Origin: Geosporobacter ferrireducens
GTDB lineage: Bacteria; Bacillota; Clostridia; Peptostreptococcales; Thermotaleaceae
Assembly (NCBI RefSeq): GCF_001750685.1
Contig: NZ_CP017269.1
Span: 4,009,416 to 4,073,415 of the forward strand
Length of the DNA: 64,000 bases
Direction: 5' to 3'
Shown here: in pieces, positions 25,361 to 33,846 of the stretch
Layout: each line of letters begins with the position of its first letter
Position numbering within the stretch: the first letter of the stretch is position 1
Made by a program: the position numbers and the translations under genes
The notes under the pieces: model-generated
Told to the model about the DNA's origin: nothing
The model's input: only the letters and a program-made list of their open reading frames with translations
The model's database searches: none

Positions 25361-26236
25361 ATGGATAATAAACTAGGTAGAAATGATTTATGTTGGTGTG
25401 GCAGTCAAAACAAATACAAAAAGTGTCATGCCGAATTTGACGATAGGATTGAGTTTTATAAAACACATGGACATATAGTCCCACCTAAAAATATTATAAA
25501 AATACCTGAGCAGATAGCAGGAATACGGGAAAGCGGAAAAATTAATACTGCAGTTTTAGATTATATTGCTGAGCATATCCAAGCAGGTATAACTACAGAG
25601 GATATTAACCAACTTGTCTATAAAAAAACAATAGAATTTGGTGCTATACCCGCACAACTTGGGTATGAAGGATTCCCCAAAAGCGTATGCACTTCTATTA
25701 ATGAACAGGTATGTCATGGGATACCATCAAAAGATATAATATTGAAAAGCGGAGATATTATAAATATTGATGTTTCAACCATCTATCAAGGATATTTCTC
25801 AGACTCATCCAGAATGTTCTGCATTGGAGATATATGTGAAAAAAAGAGAAGCCTGATTCGCGTTGTGCGGGAATGTATCGAATTAGGGTTAAGACAAGTA
25901 AAACCTTGGGGATTTCTTGGAGATATGGGGCAAGTAATACATGAGCATGCGATGAAAAATGGATATTCAGTAGTAAAAGAAATCGGAGGACATGGAATTG
26001 GATTGGCATTCCATGAAGAACCATGGGTAAGCTATGTTTCCAAGAAAAAAACGGAGATGCTGATGGTGCCAGGTATGATATTTACCATAGAACCAATGAT
26101 TAATGCAGGTACGGACGAAATATTTTTAGATAAGAGGAATGGATGGACTACTTATACGGCAGATGGTCAGCCTTCAGCTCAAGAGGAAATCATGGTATTA
26201 GTTACAAGCGATGGACATGAGGTATTAGCATATTAA
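25361..26236 (+). CDS. map: Type I methionine aminopeptidase with N-terminal SEC-C zinc motif, 291 aa
   Basis: ATG 25361 follows GGGAGTG. Residues 6-25 form a SEC-C motif (GRNDLCWCGSQNKYKKCH), and the catalytic pita-bread domain fills the rest. Expected metal ligands and catalytic residues are visible: His in EQVCHGIP, Asp in INIDVSTIYQGYFSDSS (two Asp), His in GGHGIGLAFHEEPWV, Glu in FTIEPMI and the final Glu in SAQEEIMVL. The enzyme removes the initiator methionine from nascent proteins. SEC-C-fused variants are widespread in Firmicutes as second copies beside the housekeeping map in the ribosomal protein cluster. This one is likely an accessory copy. Confidence 0.92.
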   Translation: MDNKLGRNDLCWCGSQNKYKKCHAEFDDRIEFYKTHGHIVPPKNIIKIPEQIAGIRESGKINTAVLDYIAEHIQAGITTEDINQLVYKKTIEFGAIPAQLGYEGFPKSVCTSINEQVCHGIPSKDIILKSGDIINIDVSTIYQGYFSDSSRMFCIGDICEKKRSLIRVVRECIELGLRQVKPWGFLGDMGQVIHEHAMKNGYSVVKEIGGHGIGLAFHEEPWVSYVSKKKTEMLMVPGMIFTIEPMINAGTDEIFLDKRNGWTTYTADGQPSAQEEIMVLVTSDGHEVLAY

Positions 26237-26240
26237 CTTT

Positions 26241-26296
26241 TATAAAAACCGCTAGTACAACAGTACGGTGAATCGTATTATAAATGAATGCGGTTT
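26241..26296. repeat. Dispersed repeat with AAAACCGC/GCGGTTT ends, copy A
   Basis: Begins TATAAAAACCGCTAGT, contains CAGTACGGTGAATCGTAT and ends GCGGTTT. Copies B (36358) and C (39555) share the same order of blocks. The ends can pair, so it may act as a terminator for the preceding gene. Family name unknown to me. Confidence 0.7.
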
Positions 26297-26307
26297 CTGC
26301 TAATAGA

Positions 26308-26432
26308 GATATGCGCCTTTAAAATATAATCTATTTTCTTTCGTAGGGGCAGGCCTGTGTGTCTGCCCGTTTCATTTACAAGGGGACACGCAGATCCTCC
26401 TCTACGTACATTCATGTTTAGGAGCGCATATC
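26308..26432. repeat. 125-bp nested inverted repeat (MITE/REP-like)
   Basis: Outer arms GATATGCGCC (26308) and the complementary GGAGCGCATATC (to 26432) enclose an inner pair, CGTAGGGGCAGG (26342) and CCTCCTCTACG (to 26406), with a central TGTGTGTCTGCCC/GGGGACACGCAG pairing. The whole can fold into one long imperfect hairpin. No coding capacity. This looks like a miniature mobile element or palindromic unit. Confidence 0.6.
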
Positions 26433-26470
26433 CATATACTAATTTGACTCTAAACTTTTAGCTAAAAGCG

Positions 26471-27376
26471 TCAATCAAATAGTGAAGGATTTGAAGTTGA
26501 TTCTTTAGGCTTGCGTATGCCTAAATAAATTGCAGCAATTGCAAAGATCATACCGACAGCTTGTTTTGTTGTGAAACTTTCATTTAAGAAGACAATACCT
26601 ACAAATGCTGAACAGACAGGCATAAATACTGTAAACAGCCCTGCTATATTAGCAGGAACATCAGCTATTCCTCTAAACCAGAGAAAAAATGAGAATATAC
26701 TTGCCGTCAAAGAGTAATAAATCATTAGTAGCCATATATGGGATGTTATGATTATTCTTGTTGTCATTAAAGAATATATTGAAAATGGAATGAATAACAA
26801 AAATCCGAAAACATTTACTATTGCAGTCATTTGCAAAGGTTTAAGCTTGGTGGACACTGGTTTTGCAAAAATAGTAAACAGTGCCTCTGAAATCACTGCA
26901 CATAGAATAAGGATATTCCCAAACATATTGGCTGAATTTGAAGATGCAATACCCCTTGTCTCGATTGAAATTAAGGTGATTCCTAAAACAGCAAGTAATA
27001 TAGACATATAGTTATGAAAATTGAATTTTTCTTTAAGAAAAAAGAAGGCTAGTAGAGCTATGAATGCTGGTGTAGTACTTGTAATAATACCGGCGGAAAT
27101 GGCAGAAGTGTACCGGACACCGCAGAGCATAAAAATACTGAATAGAAAGACACCGAATAACGATTGTAAAAAAAGCAGCATCCAATCCTTTCGATTAAGA
27201 CTGAATTTCGTATCTTTTTCCATAAAAACCATAGGGACTAATATAACTGCTGCGATAAAAAAACGGATATTGGCGAATAAAAAAACAGGAACTGTTTGTG
27301 AAATCACTTTGCCTACAGCGATATTAATACCGACTAAACACATTGATACAGCCAATTGAATATAGGACAATTTCAT
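26471..27376 (-). CDS. EamA/DMT-family transporter, 301 aa
   Basis: Minus-strand ATG 27376 follows AGGGAGAG; an upstream in-frame ATG at 27403 lacks a site. Ten transmembrane segments form two EamA repeats (about 1-145 and 150-295). Recognisable elements are GINIAVGKVISQTVPVFLF at the start, the AGIITSTTPAFIALLAFFFLKE loop of repeat one and AGLFTVFMPVCSAFVGIVFLNE of repeat two. The family exports amino acids, vitamers or drugs. It is transcribed divergently from a MocR-type regulator at 27528, a classic arrangement for MocR control of a transporter, so the substrate may be an amino acid or pyridoxal-type compound (inference). Confidence 0.88.
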   Translation of the reverse strand: MKLSYIQLAVSMCLVGINIAVGKVISQTVPVFLFANIRFFIAAVILVPMVFMEKDTKFSLNRKDWMLLFLQSLFGVFLFSIFMLCGVRYTSAISAGIITSTTPAFIALLAFFFLKEKFNFHNYMSILLAVLGITLISIETRGIASSNSANMFGNILILCAVISEALFTIFAKPVSTKLKPLQMTAIVNVFGFLLFIPFSIYSLMTTRIIITSHIWLLMIYYSLTASIFSFFLWFRGIADVPANIAGLFTVFMPVCSAFVGIVFLNESFTTKQAVGMIFAIAAIYLGIRKPKESTSNPSLFD

Positions 27377-27415
27377 ATACTTCTCTCCCTTATTTAATTT
27401 CATATATTAATGAAA

Positions 27416-27444
27416 TTGTACATCCTGCAAACGTGTGATACAAT
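27416..27444 (+). promoter_or_regulatory. Predicted sigma-A promoter of the MocR gene
   Basis: TTGTAC (27416-27421), 17-bp spacer, TACAAT (27439-27444). The TGTAC within the -35 box recurs in the palindrome downstream. Confidence 0.6.
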
Positions 27445-27460
27445 ATCAAAAAAACATATC

Positions 27461-27472
27461 TGTACCAGTACA
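27461..27472. promoter_or_regulatory. TGTACCAGTACA palindrome, likely MocR operator
   Basis: TGTAC/GTACA arms around CA, about 17 bp after the promoter -10 box and between the divergent transporter and regulator. With the TGTAC in the -35 box at 27417 it could serve a two-site MocR-type regulator. Confidence 0.5.
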
Positions 27473-27527
27473 ACACTTTAATAATCTATATAATAGCAGC
27501 GAGCAATTTGAAAAGCGAGGAGCATCT

Positions 27528-28877
27528 ATGGAAAAAAAATATGAAAGGGTTATAAAGTATGTTGAAAAGCTGATTGAATCAAATCAGTTGAAACAGGGAG
27601 AACGACTACCCTCCATAAGATTGATGGCAGATAAGCTTAAATGCAATAAGGCGACAATCATAAGAGCTTATGACGAACTTGTAATGAATCATAAGTTATA
27701 TACTATACCTAAAAGCGGCTATTACCTTGTAGAGACAAATAAATCCGGTAAAGAGGAATCAAAACTTATTGATTTTTCTGAAGCAATTCCAGACCCGAGG
27801 TTACTGCCCTACAAAGAGTTTAATCACTGTATTAACAAGGCTGTGGAAACATATCGTGATAGTCTGTTTTTATGTACAGAAACACAGGGAATGCAATCCT
27901 TAAGAAAGGTATTGCAGGATCATTTCAGCGAATACCAGGTATTTACTACAGAAGAGAAGATTTTTATTACTTCCGGGTCACAGCAGGCATTGAGTATTTT
28001 ATCAAACATGTCTTTTCCCAATGATAAAAAGAATATTCTGGTGGAGCAGCCTACTTACCGCCTTATGCAAGATATGGCGCTTCTAAATGGTAACAAACTG
28101 ATTGGAATAAAGAGAAATTTTCATGGGATTGATCTGAAAGAGTTGGAAAAGCTATTTAAACAAGAAAGCATCAAGTTCTTCTACACGATTCCAAGATTCC
28201 ATAATCCTTTGGGTACGAGCTACTCTGAAAAAGAAAAGATGAAAATTGTTGAATTAGCCCAAAAATATGACGTCTATATTGTTGAGGATGATTATTTTAT
28301 TGATATCGAAACAAACAGAAAAGCACTGCCCCTATATTACTATGATACCTCTAAAAAGGTAATTTATATTAAAAGCTTTTCTAAAACCTTTATGCCGGGA
28401 ATTAGAATTGGTGCTGTTGTGTTACATGATCATTTGAAAGATGAATTTTTTGAACACAAGAGATGTCATGACCAAAGCACATCGGTATTGGCTCAAGGTG
28501 CACTGGAGATTTTTATAAACAGCGGTATGTATAAGAATCACGTTAGAAAGATTCAACGAGAATATGAGAAGAAAATGGCTTGTTTACGTGAATTACTGAA
28601 AACCAAAAGTATTGAGGGAATGGAATATTTTGTTCCGACTACAGGCTTCTTTATTTGGGTGAAGCTGCCCCCAGAATTGAATGTCAATATCTTGGCCAGA
28701 AGGCTTAAGGAGAAAAACATCCTTATTTCAACAGCAAAAGAATTCTTAACAGTAAAACAATTGGATGAGAATAGTTTTAGGATAGCCATATCCCATCTTT
28801 CTATAGATCAAATTAGATACGGCCTTAAGACGGTGTTTGAAGAAATCAAAGATTATGCTTGCCTAAGGGTTCAATAA
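27528..28877 (+). CDS. MocR-family PLP-dependent transcriptional regulator (GntR-aminotransferase fusion), 449 aa
   Basis: ATG 27528 is five bases after GCGAGGAG; the frame also extends upstream but without a site. Residues 1-75 form a GntR winged helix (RLPSIRLMADKLKCNKATIIRAYDEL). The rest is a fold-type I aminotransferase domain. The PLP-binding lysine is in YIKSFSKTFMPGIRIG, with NPLGTSYSEKEKM and the Asp of VEDDYFID as cofactor contacts. Such regulators bind PLP plus an amine or amino acid and control adjacent transport or PLP-pathway genes. Divergence from the DMT transporter and the TGTAC sites between them support that it regulates this transporter and itself. Confidence 0.9.
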   Translation: MEKKYERVIKYVEKLIESNQLKQGERLPSIRLMADKLKCNKATIIRAYDELVMNHKLYTIPKSGYYLVETNKSGKEESKLIDFSEAIPDPRLLPYKEFNHCINKAVETYRDSLFLCTETQGMQSLRKVLQDHFSEYQVFTTEEKIFITSGSQQALSILSNMSFPNDKKNILVEQPTYRLMQDMALLNGNKLIGIKRNFHGIDLKELEKLFKQESIKFFYTIPRFHNPLGTSYSEKEKMKIVELAQKYDVYIVEDDYFIDIETNRKALPLYYYDTSKKVIYIKSFSKTFMPGIRIGAVVLHDHLKDEFFEHKRCHDQSTSVLAQGALEIFINSGMYKNHVRKIQREYEKKMACLRELLKTKSIEGMEYFVPTTGFFIWVKLPPELNVNILARRLKEKNILISTAKEFLTVKQLDENSFRIAISHLSIDQIRYGLKTVFEEIKDYACLRVQ

Positions 28878-29168
28878 ATTAAAACTTCAGTTTCTCTTGT
28901 GTTTCTTCAATAGCTAAAGGGTGGGTATCGGTAGACTAGAGCTTGCTTTCATCACCCAGTATCTTTGACGCAGGCAAGGTAAAAAATCAGGTTGAGGAGT
29001 AAGTAAAAAAAAGAATAGTTCTTTTGCCTCAATAGAAGAGTGTAAGAAGCCAGTGTACAGCGTGTTTATTTTCAATAGGATATAACGCAGTAATTGTTAT
29101 TTCTGAATATTGACATTTTCATTTATTTGAGATAATCTTAAATTTGAGAAAATTTAATAAATTTTTAC
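28878..29168. other. Intergenic region upstream of the cobalamin riboswitch
   Basis: About 290 bp without a supported gene. It follows the MocR stop and should hold the promoter for the riboswitch-led operon. I found no confident hexamer pair. Confidence 0.3.
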
Positions 29169-29315
29169 AGGTGCCCATTTTAGGGAGAATAGGGAACCGG
29201 GTGAGATTCCCGGACGGACCCGCCACTGTGAAGGTGAGCTTTTACTTATACCACCCCATCCATTATGGGGGAAGGGCGTAAAATGCTGTGATCCTAGTCA
29301 GGAGACCTGCCTGTA
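29169..29315 (+). ncRNA. Cobalamin (AdoCbl) riboswitch
   Basis: The classic conserved parts are present in order: AGGTGCCC at the start, GGGAACCGGGTGAGATTCCC, ACGGACCCGCCACTGTG, a variable arm near 29240-29285, and the B12 box with AGTCAGGAGACCTGCC at the 3' end. A downstream terminator (29366-29401) can supply expression control: cobalamin binding would end transcription before the operon. It precedes a small membrane peptide, a symporter and two reductase genes. Confidence 0.95.
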
Positions 29316-29365
29316 AAATTTCTATGTCGGCTTCGCGAATAAGCCGGCTTAGGTGAAGATGATGG

Positions 29366-29401
29366 AAAAATCTACACCCTATTGGGATGTGGATTTTTTT
29401 A
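29366..29401 (+). terminator. Terminator of the cobalamin riboswitch expression platform
   Basis: AAAAATCTACA pairs with TGTGGATTTTTT around CCCTATTGGGA, followed by a T-run. It lies between riboswitch and operon. A short stem (GTCGGCTT/AAGCCGGC, 29326-29349) lies between them. Confidence 0.75.
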
Positions 29402-29471
29402 TTTATGTTAGGGGGAATAAAACATTAAAGCATTTAAGTATGAAAAATTATCTTTGAAAGGGGAGAAAAAA

Positions 29472-29573
29472 GTGAATACGAGTACTATTTTTATCTTAAT
29501 ATTATTATTTTTTTGTGGATTGGCAATAGGAATATCTGTATTTGGTGAGAGTTTCTTTAAAAAATTTGATTAG
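29472..29573 (+). CDS. 33-aa membrane peptide, probable symporter small accessory protein
   Basis: A GTG start at 29472 is seven bases from a strong AAAGGGGAG site. The peptide is one transmembrane helix: MNTSTIFILILLFFCGLAI, then GISVFGESFFKKFD and a TAG stop. Short peptides of this type directly upstream of SSS symporters are known in anaerobes as symporter small accessory proteins; I recall the family but could not search for it. It is the first gene after the cobalamin riboswitch, 48 bp before the symporter start. Too short for the usual ORF cut-offs. Confidence 0.7.
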   Translation: MNTSTIFILILLFFCGLAIGISVFGESFFKKFD

Positions 29574-29621
29574 ACACAATTGACTAATTTTAAATCTTTT
29601 TAAGTGAAAGGGGAATCCTCT

Positions 29622-31079
29622 ATGGAAACAAGTAAATTAGTTGCATTATTTGTATTTTTGATATTATTGCCTTGCTGGGCGTTATATTACACAAGAAGCG
29701 GTTTAAAAAATGTTGAAGGCTATGTTTTGGGTGGCCGTGTATTGGGCCCTGTGGCATCCGCTTTTACAGCAGCAACTGCAGCGACTAGTGCCGGTCTGTT
29801 TGTCGGTGGTGCAGGTATGGCATATCAGTATGGGTGGGGCGGCGGTACATGGCAGATTGGAGCTGCATTTGGTGTTTTTATCAGTTGGTTTGTAGTTGCT
29901 CCCAAAATTAGGGAAGTATCTCATAAAACAAAAGCCATTACGACCCCAGAACTTTTTGTTAAAAGATATGGCTCAAACCGCTTTTACTCTATCGTCGCAT
30001 TTTGGATTGTATTTTTTACCATTCCCATGCTTGTCGTACAAATGAGGTCAGCAGCACTAACAATAGAAAGTTACCTGGGTCTATCGTATTCTTGGGCACT
30101 AATCCTATTTAGCACGGTGTTAGTTATTTTCTCTTCTCTTGGTGGCCGCTCCGCCATTGCCTATCTAAGCACTGTTCAGGGGATGATTATGATTATTGGC
30201 GTTACTGTAGCTATTATAGTTGCTCTAAAAGCCGTTGGCGGTATCTCCGGGATGGACTATTTATTAGCTCAGCAGAATAGCAGCTTGACCACCTTTTTTG
30301 GAGAAATGCCCCGCTCTCTATGGTATAATTTAGCTTTTGTATATCTGTTTGGCTTATTTAGCGGCCCTCATATTATTCCTACTTTTTATGGGATGAAAGA
30401 CAGCAGGACTGCACGATTAGCCTTCCCAATAGGGGTTGTTATCTCCCTTTATTGGACTTTTGCAGCAGTCTTAATTGGTTTGGTTCCTCGTGCGTTAGGC
30501 ATCGGCATAGAAATTCCAGACAAAGCTTTTGCTGTATTTGCTACGAATGTTGCTCCGGAAATCGTTGGTATCCTGTTGGTACTTTGCCTGTTGGCGGCCA
30601 TTTTTACGACTTTAGATACTTTGTTAATGGCGGCCGGATCCAGTATTGTGCATGACATTATTGGCCGCATAAAAGGGAAAAGCTTTACAGAAAGTGAGGA
30701 GTTGCGTTATTCAAAGATAGCTACTGTAGTTATAGGCATATTGGCTTTAATTTTGAGCAAAATTCAGATGCCGCTGATTACAATTCTTAACGCGTTTGGT
30801 TTTGGCGCATTTGTTATTGTGATTGGAGTACCAATGATTCTTGCATTGTTTTGGGATAAGGCAAACCGTGAGGCAGCTCTTTTTTGTACCACTATAGGAC
30901 CAATCATATATATGCTGTGGCGTATCTATTTGGTTAAAATTACCGGGTTGGGTGAACTTCCTGGGACTCTTTTAGTCGTCCTGACTGTATCGATCATATG
31001 GAGTTTGGTCAAGCCTGCAAATAATGAAAGCTATTTCCAGGAATATCGAGAAACCTACTTTTCTAGAATTGAGGCTTAA
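29622..31079 (+). CDS. Sodium:solute symporter (SSS) family transporter, 485 aa
   Basis: ATG 29622 is eight bases after AAAGGGG; a GTG at 29604 is in frame upstream. About 13 transmembrane segments. The TM1 signature VEGYVLGGRVLGPVASAFTAA, then ATSAGLFVGGAGMAYQYGW is that of SSS transporters. The substrate is not readable, but the next two genes encode a glycine/betaine-reductase-type enzyme. The natural reading is therefore that this protein imports that enzyme's substrate, a small amine such as betaine, sarcosine or a related N-methyl compound. It lies under a cobalamin riboswitch and is preceded by a 33-aa membrane peptide. Confidence 0.88.
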   Translation: METSKLVALFVFLILLPCWALYYTRSGLKNVEGYVLGGRVLGPVASAFTAATAATSAGLFVGGAGMAYQYGWGGGTWQIGAAFGVFISWFVVAPKIREVSHKTKAITTPELFVKRYGSNRFYSIVAFWIVFFTIPMLVVQMRSAALTIESYLGLSYSWALILFSTVLVIFSSLGGRSAIAYLSTVQGMIMIIGVTVAIIVALKAVGGISGMDYLLAQQNSSLTTFFGEMPRSLWYNLAFVYLFGLFSGPHIIPTFYGMKDSRTARLAFPIGVVISLYWTFAAVLIGLVPRALGIGIEIPDKAFAVFATNVAPEIVGILLVLCLLAAIFTTLDTLLMAAGSSIVHDIIGRIKGKSFTESEELRYSKIATVVIGILALILSKIQMPLITILNAFGFGAFVIVIGVPMILALFWDKANREAALFCTTIGPIIYMLWRIYLVKITGLGELPGTLLVVLTVSIIWSLVKPANNESYFQEYRETYFSRIEA

Positions 31080-31095
31080 GGAGGAGGGTGTAGTT

Positions 31096-32400
31096 GTGAG
31101 GATACTTTATTATATAAATCAATTCTTTGCCGGAATAGGTGGTGAAGATAAGGCCGATAGTTCCCTGTTTTTCGTGGAAGAGCCAATTGGGCCGGCTGCT
31201 GGTCTTTGCTCGCTCCTAGATGAAAAGTTTACTGTGCCGGTTGTTGCTGTATGCGGAGATAACTACTTCAACAGTAATAAAGATGAAGTTTTACGAAGGA
31301 TAGTTGATAAGGCCAAGGAGTATCGTGTGGATATAATTATAGCAGGACCCGCATTTAACTCGGGCAGATATGGCCAAGCCTGTGGAGCTATATGTGAGGC
31401 AGCTGCCAAAGAACTTCAAATACCTGGGATCACCGGTATGTATGAAGATAATCCGATGGTAGAAAGCTACCGCCGACAGGTTTACATTTTGCCAACATCT
31501 GCAAAAGCAACAGGGATGAAGGAAGCACTTTTCAAAATTGCTAAGTTTATTCAAAAAATTGCCGCCAATGAACCCCTGGGCCCTGCCAGGGAAGAAGGTT
31601 ACATCCCACGGGGCATCAGGAAACTGGTTTATCGACAGGAAGAGGCTGCAAAACGGTTGGTTGATATGTTGGAAGCAAAGTTGAAGGGACAGCCCTTTAT
31701 TACTGAGCTGCCAATCCAAAAGATTGATAAAGTGGCACCGGCACTACCGGTAGCCTCGCTTAAAGAGGCGACAATTGCCCTTGTGACGACTGGGGGACTA
31801 GTACCCCGAGGGAACCCTGATCGGATACGTTCTTTTGGAGCTGAGATTTGGAAAACCTATGAAATATCCGGAAAACAGATGTTGGATAGCTCGGAATATG
31901 AGACGATTCACGGGGGCTACAATCCAAACTTTATCAATATGAACCCAAATTATGTAGTGCCGGTTGGCATCATGCGGGAAATGGAAGCCGAAGGCTTAAT
32001 CGGGCGTTTGCACAACAGATTTTATTCGACTTCCGGGGTGGGGGCGGCAGTTAACGCCTGCCAAAAAGACGGTCAGGAAATAGCTGCATTATTGCGCCAG
32101 GAAAAGGTGGATGGCGTTATACTTACCTCTACCTGAGGTACCTGTACTCGTTGCGGGGCAACGATTGCCAGAGAACTAGAGAGAAATGGGATACCAACAA
32201 GCATTATTACCGCCATGTATACCTTAGCCTCCAATGTAGGGGCCAATCGGGTGGTTGCAGGTACGAAGATTCCTCACCCCTGCGGTAATCCTGAATTACC
32301 GGCAAAGCGTGATCGAGAAATCAGCCGCAAAGTATTGTTAACAGCACTTAGGTTACTGGAGAAAAGACTGGAAACACCTCAAATTGTGATAGTAGATTGA
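31096..32400 (+). CDS. GrdB/GrdF/GrdH-type selenoprotein, substrate-specific subunit of a glycine/sarcosine/betaine reductase-like complex, 434 aa with Sec347
   Basis: A GTG at 31096 follows GGAGGAGGG and gives MRILYYINQFFAGIGGEDKAD, the standard GrdB N-terminus. The frame meets TGA at 32134-32136 and continues as GTCTRCGATIARELERNGIP, so the local sequence is TSTUGTCTRCGA, the hallmark selenocysteine motif of GrdB. Read through, the protein ends at 32400 with the normal family length. A SECIS-like hairpin follows the UGA. Family knowledge: the selenol attacks the substrate bound to the pyruvoyl or carbonyl partner, producing a carboxymethyl-selenoether passed to GrdA. Conceptual translation programs will report two separate frames (to 32136 and from 32215). 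No GrdA, GrdC or GrdD gene is in the window. Confidence 0.92.
32134..32163 (+). promoter_or_regulatory. UGA selenocysteine codon with bacterial SECIS-like hairpin
   Basis: TGA at 32134-32136. CGTTGC (32149-32154) pairs with GCAACG (32158-32163) leaving a GGG loop 18 bases after the UGA, the distance and loop type used by SelB. Confidence 0.75.
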
Positions 32401-32414
32401 TAGGGGGTTGGATC

Positions 32415-33707
32415 ATGAAATTAGAAATGGGTACTTTTAAAATCAAACAAGTTATATTTACTGATAAAACATGCTTAAACAATAGGATATTAGAAATCAA
32501 TCGGGAAGAGTTGATTGCCTATCTTTTGGAAGATAAAACCTTTTCTGAAGCTGATATTGAAATTGTCCTTCCGGGAGAAAATGCTAGGATTGTTCACGTG
32601 ATCGATGCCGTTGAGCCTCGGTTCAAGGACGGTAATACAGCACCTTATGCAGGCGTGGACTCCCCGGTCGGACAACTGGGTGATGGGACAACTTACCGGA
32701 TGGAGGGTGTTGCGGTGCTCACCTCCTGTGAATTTCCTCTAACCAGACACGGAGGGTTGAATATTGTGAGAGACAGTGTCCTGGATATGGTAGGACCGGC
32801 CGGACCCATCACGCCATTTAGTACAACGATTAATGTGGTATGTATTCTGAAATTACAGACGGGAATGGATGAGGACCAGTACGAACAGTCGGTAAGAATT
32901 GCCGGTATTCGGGCGGCCCGATATTTGGGTAAGGTTCTGCGAGGTCAGGTACCGGACAGCATCACACCGTATACCCTGGAAGGAGCAAAGGATGGTCTTC
33001 CCAATGTGGCCTACATCTATCAGGTACACTCGGTGGGGCTTAATCTAAGTAGTTTCTTCTATAACATGCGCTTCGATAATTTACTGCCTATAATTGTTCA
33101 CCCCAATGAAATTTTGGATGGGGCTATAGTTGACGGCAATTGGAGCCACCCCAATGTAAAAACACCTACCTGGTTTCATACGAATAACCCTTTAATTAGG
33201 GAATTGTATCAAAGACACGGGAAATCCCTAAATTTTGTTGGTGTAGTATTATTTAGAGGCCGTTTCGAGGAAATGGAGGGCAAAAAACGCTGTGCCAATA
33301 TCGTAGCAGCATCAGCTCAGTTATTAAACGCCAATGGTGTAGTGGCTACTTGGGAGGGAGATGGTAATGCCTTTATCGAAACAATGCTAAGCCTTAAGGC
33401 TTGTGAAGAGAAAAGAATCAAAACAGCCCTGATGACCTTCGAGCACGGTGGAGCTGAAGGCGTTGACGACTCTTTGTTTTACAGCGAGCCGGAAGTTGAT
33501 GCTATTGTAAGCTTAGGAAGCTGGGATCCTCCTATAATTTTGCCTCCAGTGGATAGGGTAGTTGGAGGGGATTATCTGCGGATTAGTCCGGAGCAGGGGG
33601 GAATCTATTTACCAGCTAAAGATGAAATACAACTAGTGGATCGGTTAGAATATTTCACTGCCGCAAATGAATTTGGCTTCTCAAAACTTAGTTGTGATGA
33701 ATACTAA
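32415..33707 (+). CDS. GrdE/GrdG/GrdI-like component B alpha-type subunit, divergent, 430 aa
   Basis: ATG 32415 follows TAGGGGGT. Conserved family stretches are present: VIDAVEPRFKDG, then GVAVLTSCEFPLTRHGGLNIVRDSVLDM and MELxxRHG-like ELYQRHGKSLNFVGVVLFRG. It partners the selenoprotein encoded upstream (stop to start 14 bp). In typical GrdE proteins the chain is cleaved at an Asn-Cys or similar site to make a pyruvoyl group, in the segment before GIKTVL. Here the corresponding segment reads IETMLSLKACEEKRIKTAL, with Leu or Ser where I expect that Cys and a Cys three residues later. My alignment is from memory, so this is tentative. The protein may be a divergent paralog acting on another substrate. 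Confidence 0.8.
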   Translation: MKLEMGTFKIKQVIFTDKTCLNNRILEINREELIAYLLEDKTFSEADIEIVLPGENARIVHVIDAVEPRFKDGNTAPYAGVDSPVGQLGDGTTYRMEGVAVLTSCEFPLTRHGGLNIVRDSVLDMVGPAGPITPFSTTINVVCILKLQTGMDEDQYEQSVRIAGIRAARYLGKVLRGQVPDSITPYTLEGAKDGLPNVAYIYQVHSVGLNLSSFFYNMRFDNLLPIIVHPNEILDGAIVDGNWSHPNVKTPTWFHTNNPLIRELYQRHGKSLNFVGVVLFRGRFEEMEGKKRCANIVAASAQLLNANGVVATWEGDGNAFIETMLSLKACEEKRIKTALMTFEHGGAEGVDDSLFYSEPEVDAIVSLGSWDPPIILPPVDRVVGGDYLRISPEQGGIYLPAKDEIQLVDRLEYFTAANEFGFSKLSCDEY

Positions 33708-33846
33708 ATGCTTGCATATAAAGCAATGGGGATTTTGCAGAGTTTCAGTGAAGAAATAGTATTTTACATATAATAAAATAAGCAATTGGAACTATTCTAA
33801 ATTTTGATCGTCTTAATAGTAAATACGGTTTATAGGAGGGACTTAT

